Shown: in pieces, positions 56,422-64,000 of the stretch
Layout of the letters: each line of letters opens with the position of its first letter
Numbering within the stretch: the first letter of the stretch is position 1
Source of the DNA: Leucobacter sp. OLIS6
GTDB lineage: Bacteria > Actinomycetota > Actinomycetes > Actinomycetales > Microbacteriaceae
Assembly: GCF_002752355.1 (NCBI RefSeq)
Contig: NZ_MRAV01000012.1
Span: 59,746-123,745 of the forward strand
Direction of reading: 5' to 3'
Length of the DNA: 64,000 nt
Translations under genes and position numbers: made by a program
The notes under the pieces: generated by a model
Told to the model about the DNA's origin: nothing
Seen by the model: only the letters and a program-made list of their open reading frames with translations
The model's database searches: none

Positions 56422-58533
56422 ATGCTGACGATCAGAGATCTCACGGTCGAGATCCGCCGCGGCGACCGTCTCGTGCGGCCGGTGACCGGGGTGAGCCTGT
56501 CGGTCGCGCGCGGCGAGACGCTCGGGATCGTCGGCGAGACGGGGTCGGGCAAGTCGATGACCGGCCTCGCGGTGATGGGCATGCTGCCCGCGGGCGGACG
56601 GGTGACGGGCGGATCGATCGAGTTCGACGGCCGGGAGCTCGTGGGTCTGGCGCCCGAGGCGTACCGGGGGATCCGCGGCAACGACATCGCGATGGTGTTC
56701 CAGGATTCGCTGACCTCGCTGAACCCCACGCGCCGAATCGGCGAGCAGGTCGCCGAGCCGTATCGGCTGCACCGGGGCGGCAGCCGGGCCGCGGCCATGA
56801 AGGCTGCGGAGGAGATGCTGGCGCTCGTGGGGATCCCTCGGCCCTCGGAGCGGCTCTCGGACTACCCGCACCAGCTCTCGGGAGGCATGCGCCAGCGCGT
56901 GATGATCGCGATGGCGCTCATGTGCGAGCCGAAGCTCGTGATCGCCGACGAGCCCACCACCGCGCTCGACGTGACCATCCAGGCCGAGATCCTCGAACTG
57001 CTCGACGGCCTGAAGCGGCAGCTCGGCATGTCGATGATCCTGGTGACGCACGACATGGGGGTCGTCGCGCGCTACGCCGACCGCGTCGGCGTGATGTACG
57101 CGGGGCGCCTGGTCGAGACCGGCCCGACCGCGCAGCTGTTCAGCGACACCCGGCACCAGTACACGCACGCGCTGCTGTCGTCGATCCCGTCGCTCGAGCA
57201 GGATCGTGACGTCGAGCTGTTCAGCATCCCCGGATCTCCGCCGGATCCCGCCGAGCAGCCGCCCGGCTGCCGTTTCGCGCCCCGCTGCTCGGCGGCGAGC
57301 GCGCGGTGCCGCGAGGAGTATCCGCCGACGCTCGAGGCGTCGGCGGAGGGGCACGGATTCGCGTGCTGGAATCCGGTGATCGCGCAGACGATCGCGGTGC
57401 GTCCGCGGGCGTTCGCGCGATCGGCGGAGGCCGCGGACGCGGCGGAAGCGGCAGCTGCCGCGAACGGCGCCGGCGCCGGCGCCGAGGAGCCGCGCCTGCG
57501 GGTCGTCGACGTGCGGCGCGAGCATCCGGTGGGCGGGTACCGCCTGACCGGCAAGCGCCGCACGGTGAAGGCGGTCGACGGCGTGAGCTTCGAGGTGGGC
57601 GCGGGCGAGACCTTCGGCCTGGTCGGCGAGTCCGGCTGCGGCAAGTCGTCGCTCGGCCGCATGCTCGTGGCGCTCGATGCGCCGAGCTCGGGCGAGGTGC
57701 GCCTCGACGGCGACCGGGTGTCGGGGCTGAAGCCGCGCGAGCTGGGGGAGCGGCGCACGCAGCTGCAGATGATGTTCCAGGATTCGAGCGCCGCGCTCGA
57801 TCCGAAGATGCGGATCGGGCAGATCCTGCGCGAGCCGCTCGCGATCCAGGGGATTGGCACGCAGGCGGAGCGCACGGCGACGGCGCGCGAGCTGCTCGAC
57901 AGCGTCGGGCTCGGTGCCGGGATCCTCGACCGGTACCCCTACGAGCTGTCGGGCGGGCAGCGCCAGCGCATCGGTCTCGCCCGCTCGCTCGCGCTCGACC
58001 CGCGCGTGCTCGTCGCGGACGAGCCGGTGAGCGCGCTCGACGTCTCGATCCGCTCGCAGGTGCTCAACCTGATGCGCCGGCTGCAGATCGAGCGGGGGCT
58101 GTCGAGCGTCGTCATCTCGCACGACCTCTCGGTGGTCCGCTACCTGTCGGACCGGGTGGGCGTCATGTATCTCGGCAAGCTGGTCGAGGTCGGATCGACC
58201 GACGAGGTATACGGTTCGGCCGCGCATCCGTACACGGCCGGCCTGCTCTCGGCGGTGCCGGTGGCCGATCCCGAAGCGGCGGCGCAGCCGGCCGGCGAGC
58301 GGATCACGGGAGAGCTTCCGAGCCCGCTGGATCCGCCGAGCGGCTGCCGGTTCCGGACCCGCTGCCCGCTCGCGACCGAGCGGTGCGCGACGGAGGAGCC
58401 GGCGTTGCGCGCGGTGACCGCCACGCACAGCGTGGCCTGCCACTTCCCGCTGCAGGAGCTCGCCGCGTCCGCGGCCGCTCCGCGATCCGGGGCCGAGCCC
58501 CAGTCCGAACCGGCGCTGGGAGGCGCACGATGA
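56422..58533 (+). CDS. peptide ABC transporter, fused double ATPase (DppD-DppF type)
   Basis: Both nucleotide-binding subunits of an oligo/dipeptide importer in one chain of 703 residues. Domain 1 (1-320): Walker [10 protein letters not shown], signature LSGGMRQRV, Walker [13 protein letters not shown]. Domain 2 (350-690): Walker [10 protein letters not shown], signature LSGGQRQRI, Walker [13 protein letters not shown]. Each ends with the oligopeptide-type cysteine cluster ([30 protein letters not shown]), which may hold an iron-sulfur centre. An Ala-rich linker joins them. It lies 128 bases after the dipeptidase, a gap with no other gene. Confidence 0.95.
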   Translation: MLTIRDLTVEIRRGDRLVRPVTGVSLSVARGETLGIVGETGSGKSMTGLAVMGMLPAGGRVTGGSIEFDGRELVGLAPEAYRGIRGNDIAMVFQDSLTSLNPTRRIGEQVAEPYRLHRGGSRAAAMKAAEEMLALVGIPRPSERLSDYPHQLSGGMRQRVMIAMALMCEPKLVIADEPTTALDVTIQAEILELLDGLKRQLGMSMILVTHDMGVVARYADRVGVMYAGRLVETGPTAQLFSDTRHQYTHALLSSIPSLEQDRDVELFSIPGSPPDPAEQPPGCRFAPRCSAASARCREEYPPTLEASAEGHGFACWNPVIAQTIAVRPRAFARSAEAADAAEAAAAANGAGAGAEEPRLRVVDVRREHPVGGYRLTGKRRTVKAVDGVSFEVGAGETFGLVGESGCGKSSLGRMLVALDAPSSGEVRLDGDRVSGLKPRELGERRTQLQMMFQDSSAALDPKMRIGQILREPLAIQGIGTQAERTATARELLDSVGLGAGILDRYPYELSGGQRQRIGLARSLALDPRVLVADEPVSALDVSIRSQVLNLMRRLQIERGLSSVVISHDLSVVRYLSDRVGVMYLGKLVEVGSTDEVYGSAAHPYTAGLLSAVPVADPEAAAQPAGERITGELPSPLDPPSGCRFRTRCPLATERCATEEPALRAVTATHSVACHFPLQELAASAAAPRSGAEPQSEPALGGAR

Positions 58534-59480
58534 CCACGTACGTCCTGCGGCGCATCGCCGTCTCGCTGCTCGTGCTCCTCGGGCTCTCGCTCGTGGTGTT
58601 CCTCATGCTGCACTTCATCTCGGACAGCCCGGGTCGCGCGGTGCTCGGCCCGCAGGCCTCGCCCCAGGCGGTGGCCGCGTTCAACCAGGAGCACGGCTAC
58701 GACCGGCCGGTGCTCGTGCAGTACGTCAGTTACCTAGGCGACCTGGTGCAGGGCGACCTCGGTCGCTCCTACAAGCTCAACGAGCAGGTCTCGGTGCTGC
58801 TCTGGCAGAACGCCGGCCGCAGCGCGATGCTGTCGTTCGCGGGGCTCATCCTGTCGCTCATCATCGCGATCCCGCTCGGCATCGCGCAGGCGGTCCGCAA
58901 GAACTCGTTCATGGATCGCGCCGCGACAGCGGTCTCGTACGTGCTCTACGCGACGCCGTCGTTCCTCATCGCGCTGCTGCTCATCGCGATCCTCAGCCAG
59001 GCGATCCCGATCTTCCCGGCGGAGGCGTCGCAGTCGTCCTCCCCGTGGGTGATCTTCACCGACCCGAGGGCGATGGCGCTGCCGCTCATCACCCTGACCG
59101 TGACCAACGTGGTCGTGTTCTCGCAGTACCAGCGCTCCTCGGCGCTCGAGCAGCTCGGGCAGGACTACATCAAGGTGGCGCGGGCGAAGGGCCTGCCCGA
59201 GCGGATGGTGCTCACGAAGCACCTGCTGCGCAACGCCTGCATCCCGCTCATCACGCTCGTCGGCATCCAGATCCCGATCCTGCTGGCGGGCAACCTGATC
59301 GTCGAGTCCGTGTTCAACTACCCGGGTCTCGGGCTCCTGTTCCTCAACAGCCTGCACCGCGAGGACTATCCGGTGCTGCTGGCGTACACCCTCATCGGCG
59401 GCGTCCTCACGGTCGCCGGCAACTTCATCGCCGACCTCATGGTCGCGCGAGCCGACCGACGGATCGAGCTGAAGAAATGA
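58530..59480 (+). CDS. peptide ABC transporter permease (DppB type)
   Basis: Six-helix inner-membrane subunit of 316 residues. YVLRRIAVSLLVLLGLSLVV is helix 1, and the EAA loop that contacts the ATPase reads QDYIKVARAKGLPERMVL. HLLRNACIPLITLVGIQIPI and VESVFNYPGLGLLFLNS are standard for the DppB group. Overlaps the ATPase and second permease genes by four bases each. Confidence 0.93.
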   Translation: MTTYVLRRIAVSLLVLLGLSLVVFLMLHFISDSPGRAVLGPQASPQAVAAFNQEHGYDRPVLVQYVSYLGDLVQGDLGRSYKLNEQVSVLLWQNAGRSAMLSFAGLILSLIIAIPLGIAQAVRKNSFMDRAATAVSYVLYATPSFLIALLLIAILSQAIPIFPAEASQSSSPWVIFTDPRAMALPLITLTVTNVVVFSQYQRSSALEQLGQDYIKVARAKGLPERMVLTKHLLRNACIPLITLVGIQIPILLAGNLIVESVFNYPGLGLLFLNSLHREDYPVLLAYTLIGGVLTVAGNFIADLMVARADRRIELKK

Positions 59481-60430
59481 CCGCATCGAACCACGAACCC
59501 GCCGCAGCCGTCGCCGCGGAGGCGGTCGTGCAGACGTCGACGGCGAAGCCCGAGCCCGACCCGACGACGCTCATCGCCGTCACCCGGCCGCCGCGCTCCT
59601 TCCGTGCCGTGCTGCGCACGCTCATGCGCAACAAGCTCGGCGTGTCAGGCGCTGCGATCCTCGTCGCGCTGGTGCTGTTCTGCTTCGTCGGACCGCTCGT
59701 CTACCGCACCAATCAGACCGACGTCGACCTGTTGAACGCCGCGCTGCCGCCCGGCGACGGGAACCCGCTCGGCACCGACAGCAACGGCTTCGACGTGCTC
59801 GGCCGCATGATGCTCGGCGGTCAGGTCTCGCTGCAGATCGGCCTGCTCGCGGCGCTCGTAGCGACCGTGGTCGGCACGATCTACGGGGCGATCGCCGGCC
59901 TCGTCGGCGGCGTGCTCGACGGGTTCATGATGCGCGTCGTCGATACCCTGCTGGCGATCCCGTTCATGTTCTTCGTGCTGATCCTGTCGGCCCGGTTCAC
60001 CGCCACGCCCGTCTCGCTCGCGCTCGTGATCGGCGGCTTCTCGTGGCTCGTGATCGCCCGGCTCATCCGCAGCGAGGTGCTCTCTCTCCGGGTCCGCGAG
60101 TTCGTGCTCGCCGCCCGGCTCATGGGTGCGAAGAACCGACGCCTCATCTTCACCCACCTGATCCCGAACACCATCGGTGTGATCGTGGTGAACGTCACCT
60201 TCCAGGTCGCCGATGCGATCCTCACGATCGCGGCGCTCGGCTTCCTCGGCTTCGGCCTCACCTACCCGGTGACCGACTGGGGCAGCCAGCTCTCCGCCGG
60301 AGTCACCTTCATCGCCTCCGACTACTGGTGGCTCATCTATCCCGTCGGCGGCTGCATCGTGCTCACCGTGCTCGCGCTCAACCTGCTCGGCGACGCCCTG
60401 CGCGACGCCCTCGACCGCCGCGGCGAGTAG
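59477..60430 (+). CDS. peptide ABC transporter permease (DppC type)
   Basis: Partner permease of 317 residues. A 40-residue cytoplasmic start precedes RTLMRNKLGVSGAAILVALV, the DppC opening helix; NPLGTDSNGFDVLGRMMLGG follows, and the EAA loop is REFVLAARLMGAKNRRLIF. The C-terminal helices include GGCIVLTVLALNLLGDALRD. Forms the membrane heterodimer with the preceding permease. Confidence 0.93.
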   Translation: MTASNHEPAAAVAAEAVVQTSTAKPEPDPTTLIAVTRPPRSFRAVLRTLMRNKLGVSGAAILVALVLFCFVGPLVYRTNQTDVDLLNAALPPGDGNPLGTDSNGFDVLGRMMLGGQVSLQIGLLAALVATVVGTIYGAIAGLVGGVLDGFMMRVVDTLLAIPFMFFVLILSARFTATPVSLALVIGGFSWLVIARLIRSEVLSLRVREFVLAARLMGAKNRRLIFTHLIPNTIGVIVVNVTFQVADAILTIAALGFLGFGLTYPVTDWGSQLSAGVTFIASDYWWLIYPVGGCIVLTVLALNLLGDALRDALDRRGE

Positions 60431-60473
60431 CCGCCCCGAACGACCCTTCCCCTTCCGAAACAGGAGAACCCAC

Positions 60474-62327
60474 ATGACGATCCTCACCCGCCGCGGCGCC
60501 CGCATCGCGGTCGTCGTCGCGGCCGCGGGAGCACTGCTGCTCTCCGGCTGCACAGGCACCACCGACGCGAAGTCCGACTACTCGACCCTGCCCAAGGAAT
60601 CGGGGAAGCCGCAGACCGGCGGCACCGCGACCGTCGCGCTGACCCCCGGCCTCAGCCCGAACTACATCTATCCGTACCCGCCGGCCGAGGCCAGCGGCAC
60701 CGTGATCGCCCGCGGCATGCTCTGGCGCGCGCTCTACCGCCCGAGCGGCACGGGCGGCGAGATCGTGGATCCCGGATCGAGCCTCGCCGAGCTGCCGAAG
60801 ACGAGCGCCGACGGCAAGACGGTGACGATCACGATGAAGGATTTCCAGTGGTCGAACGGCAAGCCGGTCACCTCGAAGGATGCCGCCTTCTCGCTCGCCC
60901 TGCTCAAGGCCGCGATCGCCGAGAGCCCCGCCAACTGGAGCTTCTACACGCCGGGCCAGTTCCCCGACGGCGTCACCGCGACCACGCCCGACGACAAGAC
61001 CCTCGTGCTCCAGCTCGAGAAGGTCTACAACCCGTCCTACCTGCTGTCGATGCTCGAGCTCATCTACGTGATGCCGTCGGCCGACTGGAGCATCGCGAAG
61101 ACCGGCGGACCCGTGCTCGACTTCACGAAGCCCGAGAACGCGAAGGCGATCTACGCCTACCTCACCTCGCAGTCCGCCGACCAGTCGACCTTCGCCACGA
61201 ACCCCCTGTGGAAGATCGTGAACGGGCCGTACCAGCTGAAGTCGTTCGAACCCACGACCGGCTCGTACTCGCTCACGCCGAACACGAAGTACAGCGGCCC
61301 CGGGGAGCACCGGCTCGCCCAGGTCGACTTCAAGGCGTTCACCTCGGCCTCGGCCGTGCTGAACCAGTACAAGGCGGGCAAGCTCACCGTCGGCACGCTC
61401 GACTCGAGCTTCGCATCGCAGATCCCCGCACTGCAGAAGCAGGGCTATCACGTCTACGGCGCCCCGGCGCCGGCCCGCTTCGACTCGCTCATCATCAACT
61501 TCAAGAACACGGTCGACGGCTTCGACAAGGTCATCGCGCAGAAGTACGTGCGCCAAGCCCTGCAGCAGCTCATCGACCAGCCCGGCTACGTCAAGAGCCG
61601 CGGCGTCTACAACGGTGCGGGCGAGGAGAACTACAGCCCGCTCGGCGCGGAGTCGCCCTTCCCGCCGAAGTTCGGCGACAAGCCGCCGTACCCGTTCGAC
61701 CCGAAGGCCGCGCAGAAACTGCTGACCGACAACGGCTGGACCGTCGACCCCAAGGGCACCACGTGCACGAACCCGGGAACGGGCGCGGGCCAATGCGGCG
61801 CCGGGATCGAGCAGGGGCAGAAGATCAGCTTCACGATCGCGTCGGCCAACACTCCGGCCTACGTGGGAGCCCGCGACCTTGCCTTCGTCTCGGAGGCGAA
61901 GAAGATGGGCATCGACATCAAGGTCGTCACGAAGTCGCTGAACTACATGTACGAGAACTACGGCAACAGCTTCGCCCCGGCCAAGACCAACGAGTGGGCG
62001 ATGCAGGACTTCGGTCCGCTCTACCAGGCGGCCGGGTACCCGACGAGCAACACCGTGTTCAACACCGACGGCAGCTTCAACCTCGGCAGCTACTCGAACC
62101 CCGAGGTCGACAAAGCCATCTCGGCATCGACCTACGGCCTCGACGAGCAGGCGCTCGCCGCAGAGGGCACGCTGATCGGCGAGGAACTGCCCGCGCTGTG
62201 GCTGCCGACGCCGGATACTCTCGTCGTGTGGAAGGACACCCTGAGCGGCCCGCCCGAGACCTTCAACGCGCTGCTCAGCTTCATCTACTCGCCCGAGCAG
62301 TGGTACTTCACCGAGGGGCAGAAATAA
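60474..62327 (+). CDS. peptide-binding lipoprotein of the ABC importer
   Basis: Extracellular SBP_bac_5 (DppA/OppA-like) protein of 617 residues, lipid-anchored at C26 (lipobox LLSGC). GGTATVALTPGLSPNYIYPY begins the fold; EPTTGSYSLTPNTKY and KYVRQALQQLIDQPGYVKSR are conserved family parts. Two cysteines in TCTNPGTGAGQCGAG may bridge. AGGAGAACCC is the ribosome site. It decides which peptides enter; the ligand cannot be read from sequence. It is the only binding protein gene in this operon. Confidence 0.93.
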   Translation: MTILTRRGARIAVVVAAAGALLLSGCTGTTDAKSDYSTLPKESGKPQTGGTATVALTPGLSPNYIYPYPPAEASGTVIARGMLWRALYRPSGTGGEIVDPGSSLAELPKTSADGKTVTITMKDFQWSNGKPVTSKDAAFSLALLKAAIAESPANWSFYTPGQFPDGVTATTPDDKTLVLQLEKVYNPSYLLSMLELIYVMPSADWSIAKTGGPVLDFTKPENAKAIYAYLTSQSADQSTFATNPLWKIVNGPYQLKSFEPTTGSYSLTPNTKYSGPGEHRLAQVDFKAFTSASAVLNQYKAGKLTVGTLDSSFASQIPALQKQGYHVYGAPAPARFDSLIINFKNTVDGFDKVIAQKYVRQALQQLIDQPGYVKSRGVYNGAGEENYSPLGAESPFPPKFGDKPPYPFDPKAAQKLLTDNGWTVDPKGTTCTNPGTGAGQCGAGIEQGQKISFTIASANTPAYVGARDLAFVSEAKKMGIDIKVVTKSLNYMYENYGNSFAPAKTNEWAMQDFGPLYQAAGYPTSNTVFNTDGSFNLGSYSNPEVDKAISASTYGLDEQALAAEGTLIGEELPALWLPTPDTLVVWKDTLSGPPETFNALLSFIYSPEQWYFTEGQK

Positions 62328-62332
62328 CCCCC

Positions 62333-63637
62333 GTGCGCGCGCTCCGCAGCTTCGCCGCCACGGCGGTCGACTCCGCAGCGATCGATCCCGGATCGATCGC
62401 CGCGGAGGATGCCGCTGCGGTGCGCGCGCTCGCGCGCGACGCCCGGGTGCTCGCGGTCGGAGAGGCCGCGCACAGCGTCGCCGACGTGCAGACCGTGCAG
62501 GACCTGATCGTGCGCGCGCTGGTGCAGGATCCGGACGAGGATGCCGCGCCGTTCGCCGCGGTCGCCATCGAGTCCGGCTTCGCCGAGTGCCTCGCGCTCG
62601 ACGCGTGGGTCGGCGGCGCCGGCAGCGATGCCGACCTCGACGCGGTCGCCCGCGACGGCATGACCTACGGGTTCGGCGCCTCGCCGCAGGTGCAGCGCAT
62701 GCTCGCCGGGCTCCGCGACTGGAACCTCGCCCACCCGGAGCGCCGCGTGCGGGTGATCGGCATCGACCTCCCCGGATCCTCGACCTCGCCCGGACCCGCC
62801 GTGCGGGCCTGCCTCGCCCGGATCCCCGCACTTCCCGGCGACGCCGAGCTGCTCCGTCGGGCGGATCTCGGCGGACGCACCGAGGCCGCCATCGCGCTCG
62901 ACCGCATGGATCCCGCGGAGCGGGCCGATCTGATCGCCGCGATCCGCGGCCTCATCGAGCGCGTGCGCGCGCAGGACGACGGGATCGCGCGGCGGGCCGC
63001 GGCCTCGCTCGACGCCTTCCTCGACGAGCTCGACTTCGTCGACGGCCCGGGCCCCGACGGCGCTCCCCGCGCCTATCCGCGCGAGCGGTTCATGGCCGAC
63101 ACCGTGCGCTGGATCGCCGAGCGGCACGGGCGGACGATCCTGCTCGCGCACAACTCGCACGTGCGCCGGACCCCGCTGCACGGCCGGCCGACCCTCGGCT
63201 CCCTGCTCGCCGCCGAACCGGGATCCGCCTACCGCGCGATCGCGACCTCCTACGCCTACGGCCCGCTCGTGCGGTTCGAGCAGCGGTCGCCGCGCCCCTT
63301 CGACTGCGACGTGCTGCTCGACCACCGGGGCCCCGTGCCGGGCAGCCTCGAAGCGGCGCTCGAACGGGTCCTGCCCGCGCCCGAGACCGCGGGCGCGGAA
63401 TCCGTCGCGGTATTGCTGAGCTTCGACGCCGGTGTCGATGGGGATCCCGAGCTGGCCGAGCTGCTGGCGGGGGCGAGCGGGATCCTCGCCGGCGGCGAGC
63501 TCGACCCCGTCGACGACTTCCCCGCGGCCTTCGACGCCGTGGTGCACCTGCGCGAGGCCAATCGCGTGCCCGGAGCCTTCGAGCGCCTCCGGACCGAGTT
63601 CGGCCTCGGAACCCCCGACGCGAAGGAGCAGCCGTGA
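62333..63637 (+). CDS. erythromycin esterase-family hydrolase
   Basis: Protein of 434 residues of the EreA/SuccRS-like family. The active-site landmarks of Ere enzymes are present: Glu and His in VLAVGEAAHSVADVQ (E44, H47), a Glu in AIESGFAEC, and the paired His in ILLAHNSHVRRTPL. Known members open macrolide lactones, but most of the family have other or unknown substrates. The GTG start comes five bases after the lipoprotein gene stop, in the peptide import operon, which argues for a peptide or ester substrate brought in by the importer; macrolide resistance is only possible. Confidence 0.8.
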   Translation: MRALRSFAATAVDSAAIDPGSIAAEDAAAVRALARDARVLAVGEAAHSVADVQTVQDLIVRALVQDPDEDAAPFAAVAIESGFAECLALDAWVGGAGSDADLDAVARDGMTYGFGASPQVQRMLAGLRDWNLAHPERRVRVIGIDLPGSSTSPGPAVRACLARIPALPGDAELLRRADLGGRTEAAIALDRMDPAERADLIAAIRGLIERVRAQDDGIARRAAASLDAFLDELDFVDGPGPDGAPRAYPRERFMADTVRWIAERHGRTILLAHNSHVRRTPLHGRPTLGSLLAAEPGSAYRAIATSYAYGPLVRFEQRSPRPFDCDVLLDHRGPVPGSLEAALERVLPAPETAGAESVAVLLSFDAGVDGDPELAELLAGASGILAGGELDPVDDFPAAFDAVVHLREANRVPGAFERLRTEFGLGTPDAKEQP

Positions 63638-64000
63638 GCCCCGCCTACCCGCCGACCCGCACCGGGACCGAGTTCTCGGAGCCCGCGGGTGTGCGGATCC
63701 CCGACCCCTACCGCTGGCTCGAAGCCGACACCGCCGAGGTGCGCGAATGGCAGCGGGAGCAGGCCGCGCTCGCCGTCTCCACCATCGCCGCGGGCGGGCA
63801 CCTGGAGCGCGCCCGGGCGCTCGTCGAGGCCTTCGACGATGGTGCCAGGCCCGAGCTGCCCGCGCCCGCCGCGGGGCACTGGTTCCGGGCCGAGGCCGGG
63901 CCGAACGGCCCGGAGGTGCTCGTCGCCGACGCCCCCTATGGGCCCGGCCGGGTGCTCGCGCGGCTCGCCGACTTCCGAGACCCGGAGCTCGGGGCCGACC
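63634..64000 (+). CDS. prolyl oligopeptidase family peptidase (S9), 5' part
   Basis: First 122 codons of a serine peptidase. GVRIPDPYRWLEADTAEVRE with WQREQ after it is the N-terminal signature of the prolyl oligopeptidase propeller domain; the catalytic Ser/Asp/His lie beyond the window edge. The GTG start overlaps the preceding stop (GTGA), so it belongs to the same operon and would cut imported peptides at proline. Truncation is by the window, not a mutation. Confidence 0.85.
   Translation, partial: MSPAYPPTRTGTEFSEPAGVRIPDPYRWLEADTAEVREWQREQAALAVSTIAAGGHLERARALVEAFDDGARPELPAPAAGHWFRAEAGPNGPEVLVADAPYGPGRVLARLADFRDPELGAD

Noticed and set aside
62333..63637. Macrolide-resistance gene
   Set aside because: Family residues are present, but the gene belongs to a peptide-uptake operon and most family members are not resistance enzymes, so resistance is not claimed.

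Overview
The window is chromosomal DNA from a very GC-rich actinobacterium. The base composition, the coproporphyrin-dependent heme pathway, HemQ, DUF3073, a sterol-carrier-like protein beside purD and the gene neighbourhoods point to Microbacteriaceae, possibly a Leucobacter-like genus. That assignment is inference from gene content; no rRNA or tRNA gene is present to confirm it. Coding density is high. Many genes overlap by four bases (ATGA or GTGA), and many monocistronic genes appear to be leaderless, with an NANNNT -10 box exactly 6-7 bases ahead of the start codon.

Layout. 1-7.4 kb: a PLP methionine/cysteine gene (partial metY-like) with a malY/patB C-S lyase, an aldo/keto reductase, a membrane acyltransferase-like protein, a Dcu C4-dicarboxylate transporter and an N-formylglutamate amidohydrolase-like enzyme. 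7.4-9.1 kb: divergent rimB/rimK pair. 9.2-12.1 kb: secreted Ig-like protein, YceI protein, tandem GNAT acetyltransferase. 12.4-22.5 kb: complete heme locus, hemA divergent from hemE-cgoX(hemY)-chdC(hemQ)-cpfC(hemH)-hemC-hemD-hemB-hemL, with two palindromic sites between the divergent genes. 22.7-31.3 kb: purine genes purQ, purS, purC, purD, purF, purM interleaved with two VOC proteins, a sterol-carrier-like protein, a small membrane protein and tatA. 31.6-40 kb: DUF3073, an anchored secreted protein, DUF445, a very large RND exporter and a DEAD-box helicase.

40-46.6 kb: DUF4287, cupin, ArsR-type regulator, acyl-CoA oxidase-like enzyme, an AbiEi/DUF559-like predicted nuclease-antitoxin gene bracketed by 19-bp-period repeats, and proline iminopeptidase. 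46.7-53.3 kb: solitary solute-binding lipoprotein, zinc metallopeptidase, LysR regulator beside threonine catabolism (tdh-kbl), and a regulator-like protein without HTH in an overlapping pair with an alkyltransferase-like DNA repair protein. 53.3-53.7 kb: a gene-free block of 19-bp-period repeats. 53.7-64 kb: a peptide uptake and hydrolysis cluster (serine hydrolase, dipeptidase, Dpp-type ABC importer with fused ATPases, erythromycin-esterase-like protein, start of a prolyl oligopeptidase).

Most enzymes are ordinary and can be named with confidence. The least explained material is the intergenic repeat family with a strict 19-base period, seen at 22.6, 44.2, 45.5 and (different sequence, same period) 53.4 kb, the operator pair in the hemA-hemE gap, and the pervasive leaderless start architecture.
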